Both the position numbers and the translations under genes were made by a program. Source: Streptomyces caelestis (GTDB taxonomy: Bacteria; Actinomycetota; Actinomycetes; Streptomycetales; Streptomycetaceae). Taken from it: DNA of 7,941 nucleotides. This document shows, in pieces, positions 1 through 7,941 of the stretch. The number at the start of each line of letters is the position of its first letter. Position 1 is the stretch's first letter. The stretch lies in contig NZ_LGCN01000263.1 in assembly GCF_001279005.1 (NCBI RefSeq), positions 1 to 7,941 of the forward strand, written 5' to 3'. Under the pieces are notes generated by a model. The model saw nothing but the letters and a program-made list of their open reading frames with translations. It searched no databases and had not been told where the DNA came from.

Positions 1-786
1 GCGGCCGTGGTGGGGCACTCGCAGGGGGAGATCGCCGCGGCGTGTGTGGCCGGGGCGCTGTCCCTGGAGGACGCCGCCCGTGTCGTCGCCCTCCGCAGCC
101 GGGAACTCCTGCGCCTCTCGGGCCGCGGCGGCATGGTCTCCCTGGCCGCACCCGAGGCACACGTACGGGAACTCCTGATCCCCTACGACGAGCGGATCGG
201 GGTGGCCGCGGTCAACGGTCCCGAGGCCGTCGTCGTCGCGGGCGAACCCGCCGCGCTGGAGGCGCTGCTCGCCGACTGCACCCGCCAGACCGTACGGGCC
301 CGGCGGCTCCCCGTCGACTACGCCGCCCACTCCGCCCAGGTCACCGACGTCGGCGACGCGTTGCGCACCGCCCTCGCCGGAGTACGGCCGCGGACGCCGG
401 AGGTGCCGCTGTACTCCACCGTCACCGGTGACGTCGTCGACGGTGCCGTCCTCGACGCGGACTACTGGTACCGCAACCTGCGCGAACCGGTCGCGTTCGC
501 GGGCGCCACCGAGAGCCTGCTCGCCGCCGGACACGACCTGTTCGTCGAGATGAGCCCGCACCCGGTGCTGACCGCCGCCGTCACCCAGACCGCCGAGCGG
601 GCGGGGCGGCCCGTCGGCGCCGTCGGCACGGTCCGCCGCGACGACGGCGGCACCGACCGCCTCCTCACCTCGCTCGCCGAGGCATGGACACACGGCGCCC
701 CCGTGGACTGGGCCGCCGTACTGCCCCCGCCCACCGGTGCGCACGTGGCCCTGCCCACCTACGCCTTCCAGCACCAGCGCTACTGG
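1..786 (+). other. Acyltransferase (AT) domain of first PKS protein, N-terminally cut, with post-AT linker
   Basis: This domain loads an acyl unit from CoA onto the ACP of its own module. The nucleophile elbow GHSQG (Ser codon 19-21) and the catalytic His (codon 328-330) are present, as are the HPVL segment (residues 187-190) and the closing LPTYAFQ...YW motif (751-786). About 90 residues of a normal AT are missing at the window edge. The Gln of GHSQG is usual for methylmalonyl-type ATs, whereas malonyl types usually have a hydrophobic residue there. The specificity motif reads YAAH rather than methylmalonyl YASH or malonyl HAFH. Methylmalonyl-CoA is the best guess, but the variant leaves room for another substrate. 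Confidence 0.93.
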
Positions 787-1398
787 CTGCCCACCCCGGG
801 CCGGTCCGCCGACGCCGTCACTGCGGCGGCCACCGCCCCGGAGCCTGCGGCCGGGCCGCCAGTGACGGACCCGGCGGCCGAACTCGCCGCACGGCTCGCG
901 CCGCTGGACGAGACCGACCGCCGCCGCACCGTCCTCGACCTGGTCCTCGCGCATGCCGCCGCCCAGCTCGGACACTCCGGCACGGCGGCCGTCGAGCCCG
1001 ACCGGCCCTTCGTCGCGGCGGGGTTCGACTCGATGCTCGCCGTGACGTTCAGGACCGGTCTCAGTGCGGCGACGGGGATCGAGCTGCCGCCCACCGTGGT
1101 CTTCGACCACCCCACACCCGCCGGGCTCGCCGCCCACCTCCATGAACGGCTGGCCGCGCCACCCGGACCGGAGCGGCCTGTCCTCGCACAACTGGACCGC
1201 CTCGCCGACGCGCTGGCCGGCGCGGGCACGGACACCCCCGACGCTGACGAGATCGGCATCCGCCTGCGCGACCTGCTGAGCACATGGAACAGCCGCCGAC
1301 CGCGGGACGGCGACGCCGGCGGGGCGAACGGTGCCGACACGGCCACCGCCACCGCCGACGAACTCTTCGAACTGCTCGACAACAATTACGGCGCCTGA
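1..1398 (+). CDS. Type I modular polyketide synthase, C-terminal part (AT-ACP-docking)
   Basis: This is the 3' end of a large PKS gene. It is already open at base 1, so its start lies outside the window; the GTG at base 7 is an internal Val codon, not a start. The 465 visible residues contain an acyltransferase from just before its GHSQG nucleophile motif (Ser at residue 7) to the LPTYAFQ post-AT motif (251-257). An Ala/Pro-rich linker follows, then an acyl carrier protein with its phosphopantetheine Ser at residue 344, and a helical C-terminal docking tail. No reductive domain lies between AT and ACP. It would therefore act either as a loading module or as an extension module that leaves a beta-ketone; the missing N-terminal part (KS, KSQ or none) would decide. 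The cytosolic enzyme should pass its chain to the protein encoded 18 bases downstream. Assignment to the family is very sure; position in the assembly line is inference. Confidence 0.97.
   Translation, partial: AAVVGHSQGEIAAACVAGALSLEDAARVVALRSRELLRLSGRGGMVSLAAPEAHVRELLIPYDERIGVAAVNGPEAVVVAGEPAALEALLADCTRQTVRARRLPVDYAAHSAQVTDVGDALRTALAGVRPRTPEVPLYSTVTGDVVDGAVLDADYWYRNLREPVAFAGATESLLAAGHDLFVEMSPHPVLTAAVTQTAERAGRPVGAVGTVRRDDGGTDRLLTSLAEAWTHGAPVDWAAVLPPPTGAHVALPTYAFQHQRYWLPTPGRSADAVTAAATAPEPAAGPPVTDPAAELAARLAPLDETDRRRTVLDLVLAHAAAQLGHSGTAAVEPDRPFVAAGFDSMLAVTFRTGLSAATGIELPPTVVFDHPTPAGLAAHLHERLAAPPGPERPVLAQLDRLADALAGAGTDTPDADEIGIRLRDLLSTWNSRRPRDGDAGGANGADTATATADELFELLDNNYGA
922..1155 (+). other. 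Acyl carrier protein (ACP) domain of first PKS protein
   Basis: This is a carrier domain of about 78 residues. The phosphopantetheine attachment Ser lies in GFDSM (Ser codon 1030-1032), and the end of the domain shows the familiar [15 protein letters not shown] pattern. It holds the acyl chain as a thioester after modification by a phosphopantetheinyl transferase. Two things are atypical. Met replaces the usual Leu right after the Ser, and helix II reads AVTFRTGL where most modular ACPs have AVELRNRL or similar. The attachment residue is intact, so it is probably functional. Confidence 0.93.
1177..1395 (+). other. C-terminal docking domain
   Basis: After the ACP there are about 73 residues with the organisation of C-terminal docking regions of modular PKS proteins. 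A first helical stretch ([12 protein letters not shown]) and a second ([12 protein letters not shown]) would form the dimerisation part. An Asp/Gly/Ala/Thr-rich flexible link follows, and the final recognition helix is [14 protein letters not shown], ending right at the stop codon. In this family the last helix binds the N-terminal coiled coil of the next protein in the assembly line. The next gene here starts with such a coiled coil, so the two are likely partners. That pairing is inferred from gene order, not shown. Confidence 0.8.
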
Positions 1399-1406
1399 GG
1401 GAGAAG
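1397..1406 (+). promoter_or_regulatory. Probable ribosome binding site of second PKS gene
   Basis: The purine run GAGGGAGAAG overlaps the stop codon of the upstream gene. Its GGGAG core ends 13 bases before the ATG at 1417, slightly longer than ideal spacing. No other in-frame start lies between the stop and this ATG, and the protein sequence from this ATG begins directly with a docking helix, which supports the start. The 18-base gap has no room for a promoter or terminator, so the two genes are most likely cotranscribed, possibly with coupled translation. Confidence 0.6.
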
Positions 1407-1416
1407 CGAGACACCC

Positions 1417-7941
<6,525 letters not shown>

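Noticed and set aside
7..9. GTG at base 7 as gene start
   Set aside because: The frame is open through base 1 and the codon lies inside a conserved AT segment two residues before GHSQG, so it is internal.
1399..1416. Promoter or terminator between the two genes
   Set aside because: Eighteen bases are too few, no inverted repeat is seen, and the stretch is explained by ribosome-binding sequence.

Overview
The window is very GC-rich coding DNA. In the reading frame used, nearly every codon ends in G or C. This points to a Streptomyces-type actinomycete. Nearly all of it encodes giant multidomain enzymes of a type I modular polyketide synthase (PKS). The strand is + throughout, and no RNA gene, mobile element, CRISPR array or resistance/tailoring gene is visible. 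The compound cannot be named from this window.

Layout: bases 1-1398 are the 3' end of one PKS gene: most of an acyltransferase (AT), then an acyl carrier protein (ACP), then a C-terminal docking tail. There is no ketoreductase, dehydratase or enoylreductase between AT and ACP. After an 18-base gap a second PKS gene starts at ATG 1417 and stays open to the last base (2175 codons, no stop). It encodes an N-terminal docking coiled coil, a complete module KS-AT-KR-ACP, and then the KS and the first ~33 residues of the AT of a further module.

Working together: the first protein should hand its ACP-bound chain (a starter unit, or an unreduced beta-keto intermediate) to the KS of the second protein. 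Docking helices at the C-terminus of one and the N-terminus of the other plausibly mediate this. The complete module has a methylmalonyl-CoA type AT (GHSQG, VDVVQP, YASH). Its ketoreductase carries the A2 fingerprint: Trp present, no LDD motif, His three residues before the catalytic Tyr. The predicted product is a 2-methyl-3-hydroxyacyl-ACP with L-hydroxyl and (2S)-methyl configuration. This then passes within the same chain to the next KS.

This is mostly canonical assembly-line PKS, and I see no new kind of system. Points worth a second look are the atypical AT and ACP of the first protein (YAAH instead of YASH; GFDSM with a changed helix II), the A2-type KR, a Ser/Thr/Pro/Ala-rich insertion in the KR structural subdomain, and abrupt shifts in third-base usage at AT domains that suggest domain recombination.
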